Shown here: in pieces, positions 1 to 12,656 of the stretch | Position numbering within the stretch: position 1 is the first letter of the stretch | Layout: every line of letters starts with the position of its first letter | DNA from: Cheilinus undulatus | Taxonomy: Eukaryota; Chordata; Actinopteri; Labriformes; Labridae | Reading direction: 5' to 3' | DNA: 64,000 nt | Assembly: GCF_018320785.1 (NCBI RefSeq) | Contig: NC_054882.1 | Location: 1 to 64,000 of the forward strand | The notes under the pieces: model-generated | Database searches by the model: none | What the model saw: only the letters and a program-made list of their open reading frames with translations | What the model was told of the DNA's origin: nothing | Position numbers and translations under genes: made by a program

Positions 1-428
1 CTCACCTCTGCTGGTATATTTAGCTCACGTTAGTTAGCAGCGGTTATTAAAAATGAACTCACCAATCAGCTCGTTAGCCTGATGCTAACAGAACAGGGTC
101 ATATATAAAAATGAGCATTTCATGGTTTTAACTAGGCACCAATAGTCAGGGCTTGTCATCCATCATCATCCACTCATGTATTCATTTCAATAGGCTAGTT
201 ATCATAGACGCTAGCTTAATGTGTTAAGCTAAGTTAAGCTAACTTTTGTCTAACTGTGATTCAGCAGACTAAAAAGTTAAATTAACCTTGTTTATACTTG
301 TTTGCTGCTCTCAGGACCCCCCTAGATTAGTCTGGGCCCCTGATGGACCCAGAGACTGTCCCTCCAGCTACACTGGTGCTAGCATCCTGGCTAACAGTTT
401 CCTCTTTATGGAGCTGTTGAAATTATTT
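1..428. other. Flank without recognisable gene
   Basis: No gene, RNA or element is recognised here. One point is worth recording: bases 332-358 resemble one divergent copy of the 23-bp unit that makes up the large array at 6.8-12.1 kb (shared core CCCAGAGACTG preceded by GGCCCCTGAT). A TCAG followed by an open stretch from about 315 could be read as an exon, but nothing else supports that. Confidence 0.4.
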
Positions 429-2945
429 ATTACCCCCACTTTTAACACCTTTAGCCATTGTTTCACCCATTTAAACCACGTTAGCCCCACTTTTAACACC
501 TTTAGCCATTGTTTCACCCATTTAAACCACGTTAGCCCCACTTTTAACACCTTTAGCCATTGTTTCACCCATTTAAACCACGTTAGCCCCACTTTTAACA
601 CCTTTAGCCATTGTTTCTCCCATTTAAACCACGTTAGCCCCACTTTTAACACCTTTAGCCATTGTTTCTCCCATTTAAACCACTCTACCCCCACTTTTAA
701 CACCTTTAGCCATTGTTTCACCCATTTAAACCACGTTAGCACCACTTTTAACACCTTTAGCCATTGTTTCTCCCATTTAAACCACATTAGCCCCAATTTT
801 AACACCTTTAGCCATTGTTTCACCCATTTAAACCACGTTAGCCCCACTTTTAACACCTTTAGCCATTGTTTCACCCATTTAAACCACGTTAGCCCCACTT
901 TTAACACCTTTAGCCATTGTTTCACCCATTTAAACCACGTTAGCCCCACTTTTAACACCTTTAGCCATTGTTTCACCCATTTAAACCACGTTAGCCCCAC
1001 TTTTAACACCTTTAGCCATTGTTTCTCCCATTTAAACCACTCTACCCCCACTTTTAACACCTTTAGCCATTATTTCACCCATTTAAACCACGTTAGCCCC
1101 ACTTTTAACACCTTTAGCCATTGTTTCACCCATTTAAACCACGTTAGCCCCACTTTTAACACCTTTAGCCATTGTTTCACCCATTTAAACCACGTTAGCC
1201 CCACTTTTAACACCTTTAGCCATTGTTTCTCCCATTTAAACCACGTTAGCCCCACTTTTAACACCTTTAGCCATTGTTTCACCCATTTAAACCACGTTAG
1301 CCCCACTTTTAACACCTTTAGCCATTGTTTCACCCATTTAAACCACGTTAGCCCCACTTTTAACACCTTTAGCCATTGTTTCACCCATTTAAACCACGTT
1401 AGCCCCACTTTTAACACCTTTAGCCATTGTTTCACCCATTTAAACCACGTTAGCCCCACTTTTAACACCTTTAGCCATTGTTTCACCCATTTAAACCACG
1501 TTAGCCCCACTTTTAACACCTTTAGCCATTGTTTCACCCATTTAAACCACGTTAGCCCCACTTTTAACACCTTTAGCCATTGTTTCTCCCATTTAAACCA
1601 CGTTAGCCCCACTTTTAACACCTTTAGCCATTGTTTCTCCCATTTAAACCACTCTACCCCCACTTTTAACACCTTTAGCCATTGTTTCACCCATTTAAAC
1701 CACGTTAGCCCCACTTTTAACACCTTTAGCCATTGTTTCACCCATTTAAACCACGTTAGCCCCACTTTTAACACCTTTAGCCATTGTTTCACCCATTTAA
1801 ACCACGTTAGCCCCACTTTTAACACCTTTAGCCATTGTTTCACCCATTTAAACCACGTTAGCCCCACTTTTAACACCTTTAGCCATTGTTTCTCCCATTT
1901 AAACCACGTTAGCCCCAATTTTAACACCTTTAGCCATTGTTTCTCCCATTTAAACCACGTTAGCCCCAATTTTAACACCTTTAGCCATTGTTTCTCCCAT
2001 TTAAACCACTCTACCCCCACTTTTAACACCTTTAGCCATTGTTTCTCCCATTTAAACCACGTTAGCCCCACTTTTAACACCTTTAGCCATTGTTTCTCCC
2101 ATTTAAACCACGTTAGCCCCACTTTTAACACCTTTAGCCATTGTTTCTCCCATTTAAACCACGTTAGCCCCACGTTTAACACCTTTAGCCATTGTTTCTC
2201 CCATTTAAACCACGTTAGCCCCACTTTTAACACCTTTAGCCATTGTTTCTCCCATTTAAACCACGTTAGCCCCACTTTTAACACCTTTAGCCATTGTTTC
2301 TCCCATTTAAACCACGTTAGCCCCACTTTTAACACCTTTAGCCATTGTTTCTCCCATTTAAACCACGTTAGCCCCAATTGTAACACCTTTAGCCATTGTT
2401 TCACCCATTTAAACCACGTTAGCCCCACTTTTAACACCTTTAGCCATTGTTTCACCCATTTAAACCACGTTAGCCCCACTTTTAACACCTTTAGCCATTG
2501 TTTCACCCATTTAAACCACGTTAGCCCCACTTTTAACACCTTTAGCCGTTGTTTCTCCCATTTAAACCACGTTAGCCCCACTTTTAACACCTTTAGCCGT
2601 TGTTTCTCCCATTTAAACCACGTTAGCCCCACTTTTAACACCTTTAGCCGTTGTTTCTCCCATTTAAACCACGTTAGCCCCACTTTTAACACCTTTAGCC
2701 GTTGTTTCTCCCATTTAAACCACGTTAGCCCCACTTTTAACACCTTTAGCCGTTGTTTCTCCCATTTAAACCACGTTAGCCCCACTTTTAACACCTTTAG
2801 CCGTTGTTTCTCCCATTTAAACCACGTTAGCCCCACTTTTAACACCTTTAGCCATTGTTTCTCCCATTTAAACCACGTTAGCCCCACTTTTAACACCTTT
2901 GGCCATTGTTTCTCCCATTTAAACCACGTTAGCCCCACTCTTTAA
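429..2945. repeat. 51-bp minisatellite, about 49 copies
   Basis: Tandem array with a 51-bp unit (core AACACCTTTAGCCATTG). Copies differ at a few fixed sites: TTTCACCC or TTTCTCCC, CCACGTTAGC or CCACTCTACC, GCCATTG or GCCGTTG. The GCCGTTG variant is confined to one block of six copies near 2540-2815, so the array grew by local duplication. Because 51 is a multiple of three and the unit has no stop in one frame of each strand, it creates long open frames on both strands. They have no complexity beyond the 17-residue repeat and I do not call them genes. The unit resembles the GTGGCAAAA/TTTTGCCAC low-complexity family present elsewhere in the window. Confidence 0.93.
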
Positions 2946-3107
2946 GTCCATATTACAACCTTTTTCCCATTATGGCCACTTTTAACTGCTTTTCACTTCT
3001 TTATTCAGCCATTTCTTCAACACTTTTGACACTTTTTGTCATTTTTTTCGACTTCTAACCCATTTAGGCCAATTTTGACCCTTTAAAAATTATTAAAATG
3101 TTTTCCT
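2946..3107. repeat. Degenerate low-complexity tail of the 51-bp array
   Basis: T-rich sequence with repeated CACTTTTGACAC, CCATTTAGGCC and similar phrases. It looks like the unexpanded, decayed relative of the neighbouring 51-bp unit and of the TTTTGCCACTTT family at 21.2, 48.0, 56.9 and 57.8-59.5 kb. Confidence 0.5.
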
Positions 3108-3406
3108 TTAACCCATTAAAGCCTGAAAATTCAAACTTTAGCCAGAAAATTCTAATTTTTTTGAACTAAAATGTTTGTTTCTACTGAAATCCAAAAATCC
3201 AAATTTCCATCAAATTTAACATGTATTTCTGTATCTCATTTGATACATTAGGTGTTTTTGGCAACTGCTAATCCACTACAGGACGTTTTTATCATTTATC
3301 AGAGTGCATTCAGAAGATTTTTTTAGTTATTTATGATCATATTGAGGAGATAGAGGTATCATTAAAGAATGTATCACATATGATACAACAGGCTTTAAGG
3401 GGTTAA
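3108..3406. mobile_element. piggyBac-like MITE (TTAA ends)
   Basis: A 299-bp element flanked by TTAA with terminal inverted repeats: left TTAACCCATTAAAGCCTG, right CAGGCTTTAAGGGGTTAA. The inside is A/T-rich and non-coding and repeats a TGATACA phrase. TTAA target duplication and these ends fit a non-autonomous piggyBac-type element, by family knowledge rather than by a database match. Confidence 0.65.
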
Positions 3407-3455
3407 AGCTGTTCCTCCTTTACTCTCTGACATCCTCTCTCTGTCCTCATCACAG

Positions 3456-3526
3456 CTGAGCTGTCTGACATTCTTCATCATTACTACAGGGAGTCCATCC
3501 ACACTGTTAACCTCACCAATGAAAAG
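3456..3526 (+). CDS. Orphan exon-like segment, unknown gene
   Basis: A 71-bp segment bounded by a good pyrimidine tract plus CAG (ending 3455) and a GTAGTG donor (3527). One frame is open with an ordinary protein composition (ELSDILHHYY followed by RESIHTVNLTNEK). No partner exon is visible on either side and I do not recognise the protein. It may be one internal exon of a gene extending left, a relic of a decayed gene, or chance. Confidence 0.25.
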
Positions 3527-3810
3527 GTAGTGAGCTTAGAAACTTCATTTAAAGGCTGGATTTACTCAGGAGTAGATGAATAAATTCACTTTAGTTGCTT
3601 TGGTAAGTGGTACTATTCCAGTTGAATATAAATATGGTAACCTCAGATTAACTTTAGAGTGGACCAGGACGTCTCTGACCTCCATGGACCAGATAGCCCC
3701 CCATAGACAGCCCTGGCTGCTGCTTAGTTCCATGTTTTCATACAGAAGGTTTTATTGTGTCGCTAGGAGGAATGGCCGGTCTGTAGACTCACCCTCTAGT
3801 CTGTTGGACA

Positions 3811-3829
3811 ACAGCGCCACCTGGCGGTG
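3811..3829 (-). promoter_or_regulatory. CTCF-like motif
   Basis: On the - strand the sequence reads CACCGCCAGGTGGCGCTGT, close to the vertebrate CTCF core CCRSYAGGTGGCGCTG. Motif match by eye only; occupancy is not known. Confidence 0.35.
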
Positions 3830-4218
3830 TAGAGTAGAACTCATATACAACTGAACAGACAGGCAGCAGGTTCTGTAACCAGGTGAGGCCATAGTTTCTA
3901 CAGGTGTGTCGCGCTACATCACGGGGCGGGACAGGATCTGTGGAGACTTCTCTAGGACTGAGACCGGGGTGCTTGCTTAGGAAGGTTCCTACCTGAGTGA
4001 AACGACCTGGAAGTATTAAAGTGCCGGCCATGATAAGGACTGTTGGAATTCTCCACATGGTAAGGAAAGGAGCTTCATTGTTTCCTTTATTATCTCCTTT
4101 AGCCTAGGAAACACTGGAGCATCCTTTACCAAAGGAGAGATGAAAAGACGACCCACAATGCTTTGCGTAAACTTCATTTAAAGTGACGCACCTGTTGACC
4201 GCTCATCAGAACAAGTGA

Positions 4219-4422
4219 ATAACTAGAACAACTAGAACAACTAGAATAACTAGAATAATTAGAACCACTAGAACCACTAGAACAACTAGAATAACTAGAA
4301 CAACTAGAACAACTAGAATAACTAGAATAACTAGGATAACTAGAATAACTAGAACAACTAGAATAACTAGAACCACTAGAACAACTAGAACAACTAGAAC
4401 AACTAGAATAACTAGAATAACT
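4219..4422. repeat. 10-bp minisatellite (ACTAGAAYAA)
   Basis: About 20 tandem copies of a 9-10-bp unit alternating ACTAGAACAA and ACTAGAATAA with occasional ACTAGAACC. Non-coding. Confidence 0.9.
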
Positions 4423-4989
4423 TTACTAACCCTGATTTAAACCGTAAATCCAGTCAAACGTATAATCCACGTGATAAATGAAGGCAGTAGGGATGAACAG
4501 AGGAATATTACAGACATGAAAACTTTATCATTCATTTCTTCTCATTTCCATTTTATTTAAACAATAAACGATCAGTCAGTGTTTTAAACTCTATTTGTTT
4601 TGCTATTTTGAAATATTAAAGTAAAGGTTTTAAGTTTGTAAATCACAACCAACTACAGCGATGAAGTGGGCATGTTGCTGTATTGTGATTATTATATTTA
4701 TCATCATAATGACGCAGGGAAGACGCGGTTTATAGAGCTTTATAGAGAAACCAGAGTAGACTCTGGGATAAATTTAACAGAGACCAGAGAATTAAAGACA
4801 AAATGATTAGATAGAGAATAAAGCAAAAGTATTTAATATGGTTCTGAAACTAAAGGACTTGAACATTATTCATCTTAGAAAGTTCAGATTAAGAGAAAGG
4901 TTTCTGCTGTGTAGATGTTCACAGTTCCTCTTCCTGAAGAGACTTTAGATATAAAAATCTGACTGAGCTCATCCTTACTCAGCTCAGTT

Positions 4990-5160
4990 CTCCTTTCCTA
5001 TCCTCTTACTCCCTCCTTTCCTATCCTCTTACTCCCTCCTTTCCTATCCTCTTACTCCCTCCTTTCCTATGCTCTTACTCCCTCCTTTCCTATCCTCTTA
5101 CTCCCTCCTTTCCTATCCTCTTACTCCCTCCTTTCCTATGCTCTTACTCCCTCCTTTCCT
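4990..5160. repeat. 23-bp pyrimidine-rich minisatellite upstream of Ig gene A
   Basis: Seven to eight copies of a 23-bp unit with core CCTTTCCTATCCTCTTACTC; two copies have CTATGCTC. It ends about 135 bp before the start codon of Ig gene copy A. The strand is almost pure pyrimidine, the composition that favours triplex (H-DNA) structures. Confidence 0.88.
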
Positions 5161-5294
5161 TGACCCTGTGACGTTTCTCGTCGGGGTTAAGGAAAAGTGA
5201 ATAGGAAAGGACTTAGGAGGTAGTTTTTTGAACGCACCCCGGGAGTCTGGAGTGAGGGTCCAGCTGAAAGCGTCAGTGTTTTCATTCTCTCGGG

Positions 5295-5328
5295 ATGTTT
5301 CTGCCGTTAGTGCTCCTCGTTCTTCACG
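5295..5328 (+). CDS. Ig gene A exon 1, signal peptide
   Basis: ATG then MFLPLVLLVLH, ending CACG before a GTGAGA donor (phase 1). The hydrophobic run matches a short secretory signal and aligns with the first exon of copy B (MFFLFLILMH at 26334). Confidence 0.65.
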
Positions 5329-5735
5329 GTGAGATAAAGCTCCTCATTCCTCTGAGATCCGGTCAGACTGGTTTGGATTCGTTTATATGTTCAGGAACAG
5401 GAAGAGCTCAAATGTCTGGTCCTGGAGGTTGATGTGTTTCTGATTCTTCTTTAATGAACACATGCAGGCAGGTCTCCACATTTATGCTCTGTCTAGGCTA
5501 AAGGGACGTCTGTGCAGAGGCTTGGTCTCTAAAATACCCGTAACAGTGCTCCTGCTGCAGCAAGGAAGCATGCACAACACAATTAATACAGTAATAACTA
5601 ATAATATAATAACTATGTTAATGAAGTGTTTTTATTTATGAATGAGATTGATTGAACACATTTCTTCTTTATGGGTTTACTCCAACACTGTTATTATATA
5701 GCTCCTATTTAGAAGTATTGACCCCATAGATGATT

Positions 5736-6016
5736 TAACCCTTTACTGATTTTAAAATCAACCATGGTCAATATCTTTTGGATTTTTTTTTAACCAACAA
5801 AGTAAAAAAAATAATAATACTCCTCCTAAATGTCAGAGTGAAAACAGATTTCTACAAAGTAATGTCAATTTTATTCATTTTACCCTCTGCAAGCATTTTT
5901 AATATCAAAGCCAAGAGCTTTGATATTAAAAATGCTTTTTTTGTTTGATTTTTGTCAAAAATACCAAATTCTATTGGCCATGATTGATTTATAAAATCAA
6001 TAAAAGAGTAAAACAT
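5736..6016. mobile_element. MITE in Ig gene A intron 1
   Basis: About 280 bp with imperfect terminal inverted repeats of nearly 48 bp: the left end TTTAACCCTTTACTGATTTT is mirrored by the right end ending AATCAATAAAAGAGTAAAA. It contains a perfect 21-bp inverted repeat (5891-5911 and 5917-5937, 5-base loop, arm AAGCATTTTTAATATCAAAG). No coding capacity. Confidence 0.6.
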
Positions 6017-6327
6017 CCAACGGCTGCAACGTTTTCACTGGAACTGTATGTATCTATCAATAACTCTGCAGGCTGAGTTAGCCAGTCCTAAATATTTGTG
6101 TTTTATGCAGAAACAGCCGTACAGTCTTTAAGTTGTTCCTCCTTATCCAGCTGTGTCATCACCATAAATTGTCAAGAATATTTATAAAGCAGTATTTAAA
6201 CTCAAACGATAAACTTTATTTTCTATGGTGGATGTTCGACTTTTGGTACATTGATTATATTTTAGCAGTACTTTGAGTTTAGTGATAACCATAGCAGAAA
6301 ATAAAACGTTTGGGATTTTTTTTTCAG

Positions 6328-6670
6328 TGTCCCATCATGCCTTGGGAGATGTCTGGAGGATTTATACGATGCATGTGTATGTGGGGACAGAGTCTGTCGA
6401 GCTGCCTTGCCATGTTCCAGCAAACATTAGAGATATCACATCAGTGGTGTGGAGTCGCTTCGATCTCAATCCCACAACCATCCAGCAGCACAGAGTAAAC
6501 GGAGGTTTTTATGATCTCAATCCACAAAGACCGGACATCGATGGACACAAGTGGACTATTTGGTCTACATCTGAACAACCTCAGCCTCTGTGACAGCGGT
6601 ATTTACTCCTGCAGCTTTAGAAGCACCCATGATGGAGTAAGACAGGTAAACGTGGAGCTGCAGATTTCAG
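6328..6670 (+). CDS. Ig gene A exon 2, V-type domain with frameshift
   Basis: Follows a TTTTTTTTCAG acceptor and ends before GTGAGT. Frame one reads VSHHALG, then ESVELPC (first Ig cysteine) and SVVWSRFDLNP (core tryptophan); it runs into a stop at 6591. From about 6523 a second frame continues the domain: KDRTSM, LNNLSLCDSGIYSC (second Ig cysteine), then VNVELQIS. The paralogous exon of copy B is one continuous frame over the same landmarks, so this is a single-base gain (or two-base loss) near 6510-6525. Confidence 0.7.
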
Positions 6671-6820
6671 GTGAGTAAGAAACCCCGTCCACCACCTTCA
6701 TGTACAACTCACAGGTCAAAGGTCACGATAAACTTCCCCTAGGAAAGATCTGGTTCATTTAAGCTTTTTAGTGGAACTGATGAGTAAACCCCCGATCCAG
6801 GCCTGTCCACAGAATTTAAA

Positions 6821-9800
6821 CTTGGCCCCTGATAAACCCAGAGACTGGACCCTGATAAACCCAGAGACTGGACCCTGATAAACCCAGAGACTGGCCCCTG
6901 ATAAACCCAGAGACTGGACCCTGATAAACCCAGAGAATGGACCCTGATAAACCCAGAGAATGGACCCTGATAAACCCAGAGACTGGACCCTGATAAACCC
7001 AGAGACTGGACCCTGATAAACCCAGAGAATGGACCCTGATAAACCCAGAGAATGGACCCTGATAAACCCAGAGAATGGACCCTGATAAACCCAGAGACTG
7101 GACCCTGATAAACCCAGAGACTGGCCCCTGATAAACCCAGAGAATGGCCCCTGATAAACCCAGAGACTGGCCCCTGATAAACCCAGAGACTGGCCCCTGA
7201 TAAACCCAGAGACTGGACCCTGATAAACCTAGAGACTGGACCCTGATAAACCCAGAGAATGGACCCTGATAAACCCAGAGAATGGACCCTGATAAACCCA
7301 GAGAATGGACCCTGATAAACCCAGAGAATGGACCCTGATAAACCCAGAGAATGGACCCTGATAAACCCAGAGAATGGACCCTGATAAACCCAGAGAATGG
7401 ACCCTGATAAACCCAGAGACTGGTCCCTGATAAACCTAGAGACTGGACCCTGATAAACCCATAGAATGGACCCTGATAAATCCAGAGACTTGACCCTGAT
7501 AAACCCAGAGACTGGACCCTGATAAACCCAGAGAATGGACCCTGATAAACCCAGAGACTGGACCCTGATAAACCCAGAGACTGGCCCCTGATAAACCCAG
7601 AGAATGGACCCTGATAAACCCAGAGACTGGACCCTGATAAACCCAGAGACTGGCCCCTGATAAACCCAGAGACTGGCCCCTGATAAACCCAGAGACTGGC
7701 CCCTGATAAACCCAGAGAATGGACCCTGATAAACCCAGAGACTGGACCCTGATAAACCCAGAGACTGGACCCTGATAAACCCAGAGACTGGACCCTGATA
7801 AACCCAGAGACTGGCCCCTGATAAACCCAGAGCCTGGCCCCTGATAAACCCAGAGAATGGACCCTGATAAACCTAGAGACTGGACCCTGATAAACCCAGA
7901 GACTGGACCCTGATAAACCTAGAGACTGGACCCTGATAAACCCAGAGACTGGACCCTGATAAACCTAGAGACTGGACCCTGATAAACCCAGAGACTGGCC
8001 CCTGATAAACCCAGAGACTGGACCCTGATAAACCCAGAGACTGGACCCTGATAAACCCAGAGAATGGACCCTGATAAACCCAGAGACTTGACCCTGATAA
8101 ACCCAGAGCCTGGCCCCTGATAAACCCAGAGAATGGACCCTGATAAACCCAGAGAATGGACCCTGATAAACCCAGAGAATGGACCCTGATAAACCCAGAG
8201 ACTGGCCCCTGATAAACCCAGAGACTGGACCCTGATAAACCCAGAGACTGGCCCCTGATAAACCCAGAGACTGGCCCCTGATAAACCCAGAGAATGGACC
8301 CTGATAAATCCAGAGACTTGACCCTGATAAACCCAGAGCCTGGACCCTGATAAACCCAGAGACTGGCCCCTGATAAACCCAGAGACTGGACCCTGATAAA
8401 CCCAGAGAATGGACCCTGATAAACCCAGAGACTGGCCCCTGATAAACCCAGAGACTGGACCCTGATAAACCCAGAGACTGGACCCTGATAAACCCAGAGA
8501 ATGGACCCTGATAAACCCAGAGAATGGACCCTGATAAACCCAGAGACTGGCCCCTGATAAACCCAGAGAATGGACCCTGATAAACCCAGAGAATGGACCC
8601 TGATAAACCCAGAGACTGGACCCTGATAAACCCAGAGACTGGACCCTGATAAACCCAGAGACTGGCCCCTGATAAACCCAGAGACTGGACCCTGATAAAC
8701 CCAGAGACTGGCCCCTGATAAACCCAGAGACTGGACCCTGATAAACCCAGAGACTGGACCCTGATAAACCCAGAGACTGGCCCCTGATAAACCCAGAGAC
8801 TGGACCCTGATAAACCCAGAGAATGGACCCTGATAAACCCAGAGACTGGACCCTGATAAACCCAGAGACTGGACCCTGATAAACCCAGAGACTGGACCCT
8901 GATAAACCCAGAGCCTGGCCCCTGATAAACCCAGAGAATGGACCCTGATAAACCCAGAGACTGGACCCTGATAAACCCAGAGACTGGACCCTGATAAACC
9001 CAGAGACTGGACCCTGATAAACCCAGAGACTGGCCCCTGATAAACCCAGAGACTGGACCCTGATAAACCCAGAGCCTGGCCCCTGATAAACCCAGAGAAT
9101 GGACCCTGATAAACCTAGAGACTGGACCCTGATAAACCCAGAGACTGGACCCTGATAAACCCAGAGAATGGACCCTGATAAACCTAGAGACTGGACCCTG
9201 ATAAACCCAGAGACTGGACCCTGATAAACCCAGAGACTGGACCCTGATAAACCCAGAGACTGGACCCTGATAAACCCAGAGAATGGACCCTGATAAACCC
9301 AGAGACTTGACCCTGATAAACCCAGAGACTGGACCCTGATAAACCCAGAGACTGGACCCTGATAAACCCAGAGAATGGACCCTGATAAACCCAGAGACTG
9401 GACCCTGATAAACCCAGAGAATGGACCCTGATAAACCCAGAGACTGGACCCTGATAAACCCAGAGACTGGACCCTGATAAACCCAGAGAATGGACCCTGA
9501 TAAACCTAGAGACTGGACCCTGATAAACCCAGAGACTGGACCCTGATAAACCCAGAGACTGGACCCTGATAAACCCAGAGACTGGACCCTGATAAACCCA
9601 GAGAATGGACCCTGATAAACCCAGAGACTTGACCCTGATAAACCCAGAGCCTGGCCCCTGATAAACCCAGAGAATGGACCCTGATAAACCCAGAGAATGG
9701 ACCCTGATAAACCCAGAGAATGGACCCTGATAAACCCAGAGACTGGCCCCTGATAAACCCAGAGACTGGACCCTGATAAACCCAGAGACTGGCCCCTGAT

Positions 9801-12144
9801 AAACCCAGAGACTGGCCCCTGATAAACCCAGAGAATGGACCCTGATAAATCCAGAGACTTGACCCTGATAAACCCAGAGCCTGGACCCTGATAAACCCAG
9901 AGACTGGCCCCAGATAAACCCAGAGACTGGCCCCTGATAAACCCAGAGACTGGACCCTGATAAACCCAGAGACTGGCCCCTGATAAACCCAGAGACTGGA
10001 CCCTGATAAACCCAGAGAATGGACCCTGATAAACCCAGAGAATGGACCCTGATAAACCCAGAGAATGGACCCTGATAAACCTAGAGACTGGCCCCTGATA
10101 AACCCAGAGACTGGACCCTGATAAACCCAGAGACTGGCCCCTGATAAACCCAGAGACTGGCCCCTGATAAACCCAGAGAATGGACCCTGATAAATCCAGA
10201 GACTGGCCCCTGATAAACCCAGAGACTGGACCCTGATAAACCCAGAGACTGGCCCCTGATAAACCCAGAGACTGGCCCCTGATAAACCCAGAGACTGGAC
10301 CCTGATAAACCCAGAGAATGGACCCTGATAAACCCAGAGACTGGACCCTGATAAACCCAGAGAATGGACCCTGATAAACCCAGAGACTTGACCCTGATAA
10401 ACCCAGAGCCTGGCCCCTGATAAACCCAGAGACTGGACCCTGATAAACCTAGAGACTGGACCCTGATAAACCCAGAGACTGGACCCTGATGAACCTAGAG
10501 ACTGGACCCTGATAAACCCAGAGAATGGACCCTGATAAACCCAGAGACTGGACCCTGATCAACCCAGAGACTGGACCCTGATAAACCCAGAGCCTGGACC
10601 CTGATAAACCTAGAGACTGGCCCCTGATAAACCCAGAGACTGGACCCTGATAAACCCAGAGAATGGACCCTGATAAACCCAGAGACTGGACCCTGATAAA
10701 CCCAGAGACTGGCCCCTGATAAACCCAGAGACTGGCCCCTGATAAACCCATAGAATGGACCCTGATAAATCCAGAGACTTGACCCTGATAAACCCAGAGA
10801 CTGGACCCTGATAAACCCAGAGACTGGCCCCTGATAAACCCAGAGACTGGCCCCTGATAAACCCAGAGACTGGACCCTGATAAACCCAGAGACTGGCCCC
10901 TGATAAACCCAAAGACTGGCCCCTGATAAACCCAGAGAATGGACCCTGATAAACCTAGAGACTGGACCCTGATAAACCCAGAGACTGGACCCTGATAAAC
11001 CCAGAGACTGGACCCTGATAAACCCAGAGACTGGACCCTGATAAACCCAGAGCCTGGCCCCTGATAAACCCAGAGAATGGACCCTGATAAACCCAGAGAC
11101 TGGACCCTGATAAACCCAGAGACTGGACCCTGATAAACCCAGAGCCTGGCCCCTGATAAACCCAGAGCCTGGCCCCTGATAAACCCAGAGCCTGGCCCCT
11201 GATAAACCCAGAGACTGGCCCCTGATAAACCCAGAGACTGGACCCTGATAAACCCAGAGACTGGACCCTGATAAACCCAGAGACTGGACCCTGATAAACC
11301 TAGAGACTGGACCCTGATAAACCCAGAGAATGGACCCTGATAAACCCAGAGAATGGACCCTGATAAACCCAGAGACTGGACCCTGATAAACCCAGAGACT
11401 GGCCCCTGATAAACCCAGAGACTGGCCCCTGATAAACCCATAGAATGGACCCTGATAAACCCAGAGACTGGACCCTGATAAACCCAGAGACTGGACCCTG
11501 ATAAACCCAGAGACTGGCCCCTGATAAACCCAGAGACTGGCCCCTGATAAACCCAGAGACTGGACCCTGATAAACCCAGAGACTGGCCCCTGATAAACCC
11601 AGAGACTGGACCCTGATAAACCCAGAGACTGGACCCTGATAAACCCAGAGACTGGCCCCTGATAAACCCAGAGCCTGGCCCCTGATAAACCCAGAGACTG
11701 GACCCTGATGAACCTAGAGACTGGACCCTGATAAACCCAGACTCTGGCCCCTGATAAACCCAGAGACTGGACCCTGATCAACCCAGAGACTGGACCCTGA
11801 TAAACCCAGAGCCTGGACCCTGATAAACCTAGAGACTGGACCCTGATAAACCCAGAGACTGGACCCTGATGAACCTAGAGACTGGACCCTGATAAACCCA
11901 GACTCTGGCCCCTGATAAACCCAGAGACTGGACCCTGATCAACCCAGAGACTGGACCCTGATAAACCCAGAGCCTGGACCCTGATAAACCTAGAGACTGG
12001 ACCTGATAAACCCAGAGAATAGACCCTGATAAACCCAGAGACTGGACCCTGATAAACCTAGAGACTGGCCCCTGATAAACCCAGAGACTGGCCCCTGATA
12101 AACCCAGAGACTGGCCCCTGATAAACCCAGAGACTGGACCCTGA
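6821..12144. repeat. 23-bp minisatellite, about 230 copies, in Ig gene A intron 2
   Basis: 5.3 kb of a 23-bp unit (core ACCCTGATAAACCCAGAG). Most variation sits at two sites: CTGGACCC or CTGGCCCC, and GAGACTGG, GAGAATGG, GAGCCTGG or GAGACTTG. Blocks such as 7.5-7.9, 9.0-9.6 and 10.7-11.0 kb repeat the same order of variants, so higher-order duplications exist. The - strand lacks stop codons in any frame, giving open frames up to about 430 codons made only of repeats; they are not genes. The array fills most of the 5.9-kb intron between the V exon and the transmembrane exon. Confidence 0.95.
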
Positions 12145-12525
12145 AGTCCCCCTAATCAGCCCTGCTGCTGTTTAAATTGGTTGTTTTTTACTGATGTCAG
12201 CAGGGTTTATGTAAAGGGGTCCCTATCCTTGTTTGTTTGTTTGTGTACAAGATAACTTGAGAACAGAAAGTGGGATCTTCACTAAACTTTCAGGGAATAC
12301 TGGGATAGTGACTGGGAAGAATCGATTAGATTTTGGTGATGATCCGCGCACTTGTTTGGTTTTTCTCGGACTTGGAAATTTTGAACACCGTAGTGATCCG
12401 TGGGAGTTCCTGCTTAGGCGTGGGTCTGCCGCCTCAGACGGCCGTTCTAGTTTATCATGTGAAGCTCAGATCTGTGTTCCTGTGGATGCTCATCTTGATT
12501 ATGTTTTTGTTCATATCACCCACAG

Positions 12526-12648
12526 AACCGTACACGTTCCCCACAGAGGCCAAGGTTCTCCTGTTTTTTTTCATTCCTCTTGCAGTTGCTGTTTATCTTT
12601 GGCGCACAAACACCACAGTTTCAGCAAACAACAGTTTCATCATACCTG
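12526..12648 (+). CDS. Ig gene A transmembrane exon
   Basis: Acceptor CACCCACAG, donor GTAAAT. Phase-1 reading gives EPYTFPTEAK, a hydrophobic helix VLLFFFIPLAVAVYLW, then RTNTTVSANN. The helix ends in AYLW/VYLW as in copy B. If the donor is not used, the frame ends at a TAG at 12654, giving a tail-less membrane protein; if it is used, phase 1 is kept and the V-like exons follow. Confidence 0.55.
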
Positions 12649-12656
12649 GTAAATAG

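Noticed and set aside
288-2945. 885-codon open frame on + and 622/230-codon frames on - over the 51-bp array
   Set aside because: The unit is 51 bp (a multiple of three) and lacks stops in one frame of each strand, so openness follows from the repeat. No splice context, start context or non-repeat domain supports a protein.
4219-5160. Direct-repeat blocks that could be taken for a CRISPR-like array
   Set aside because: Units are contiguous with no unique spacers, and the genome is a vertebrate.
10449-11781. 330- and 428-codon open frames on the - strand
   Set aside because: Made only of the 23-bp unit, whose reverse complement has no stop in any frame; it lies in an intron of a + strand gene.
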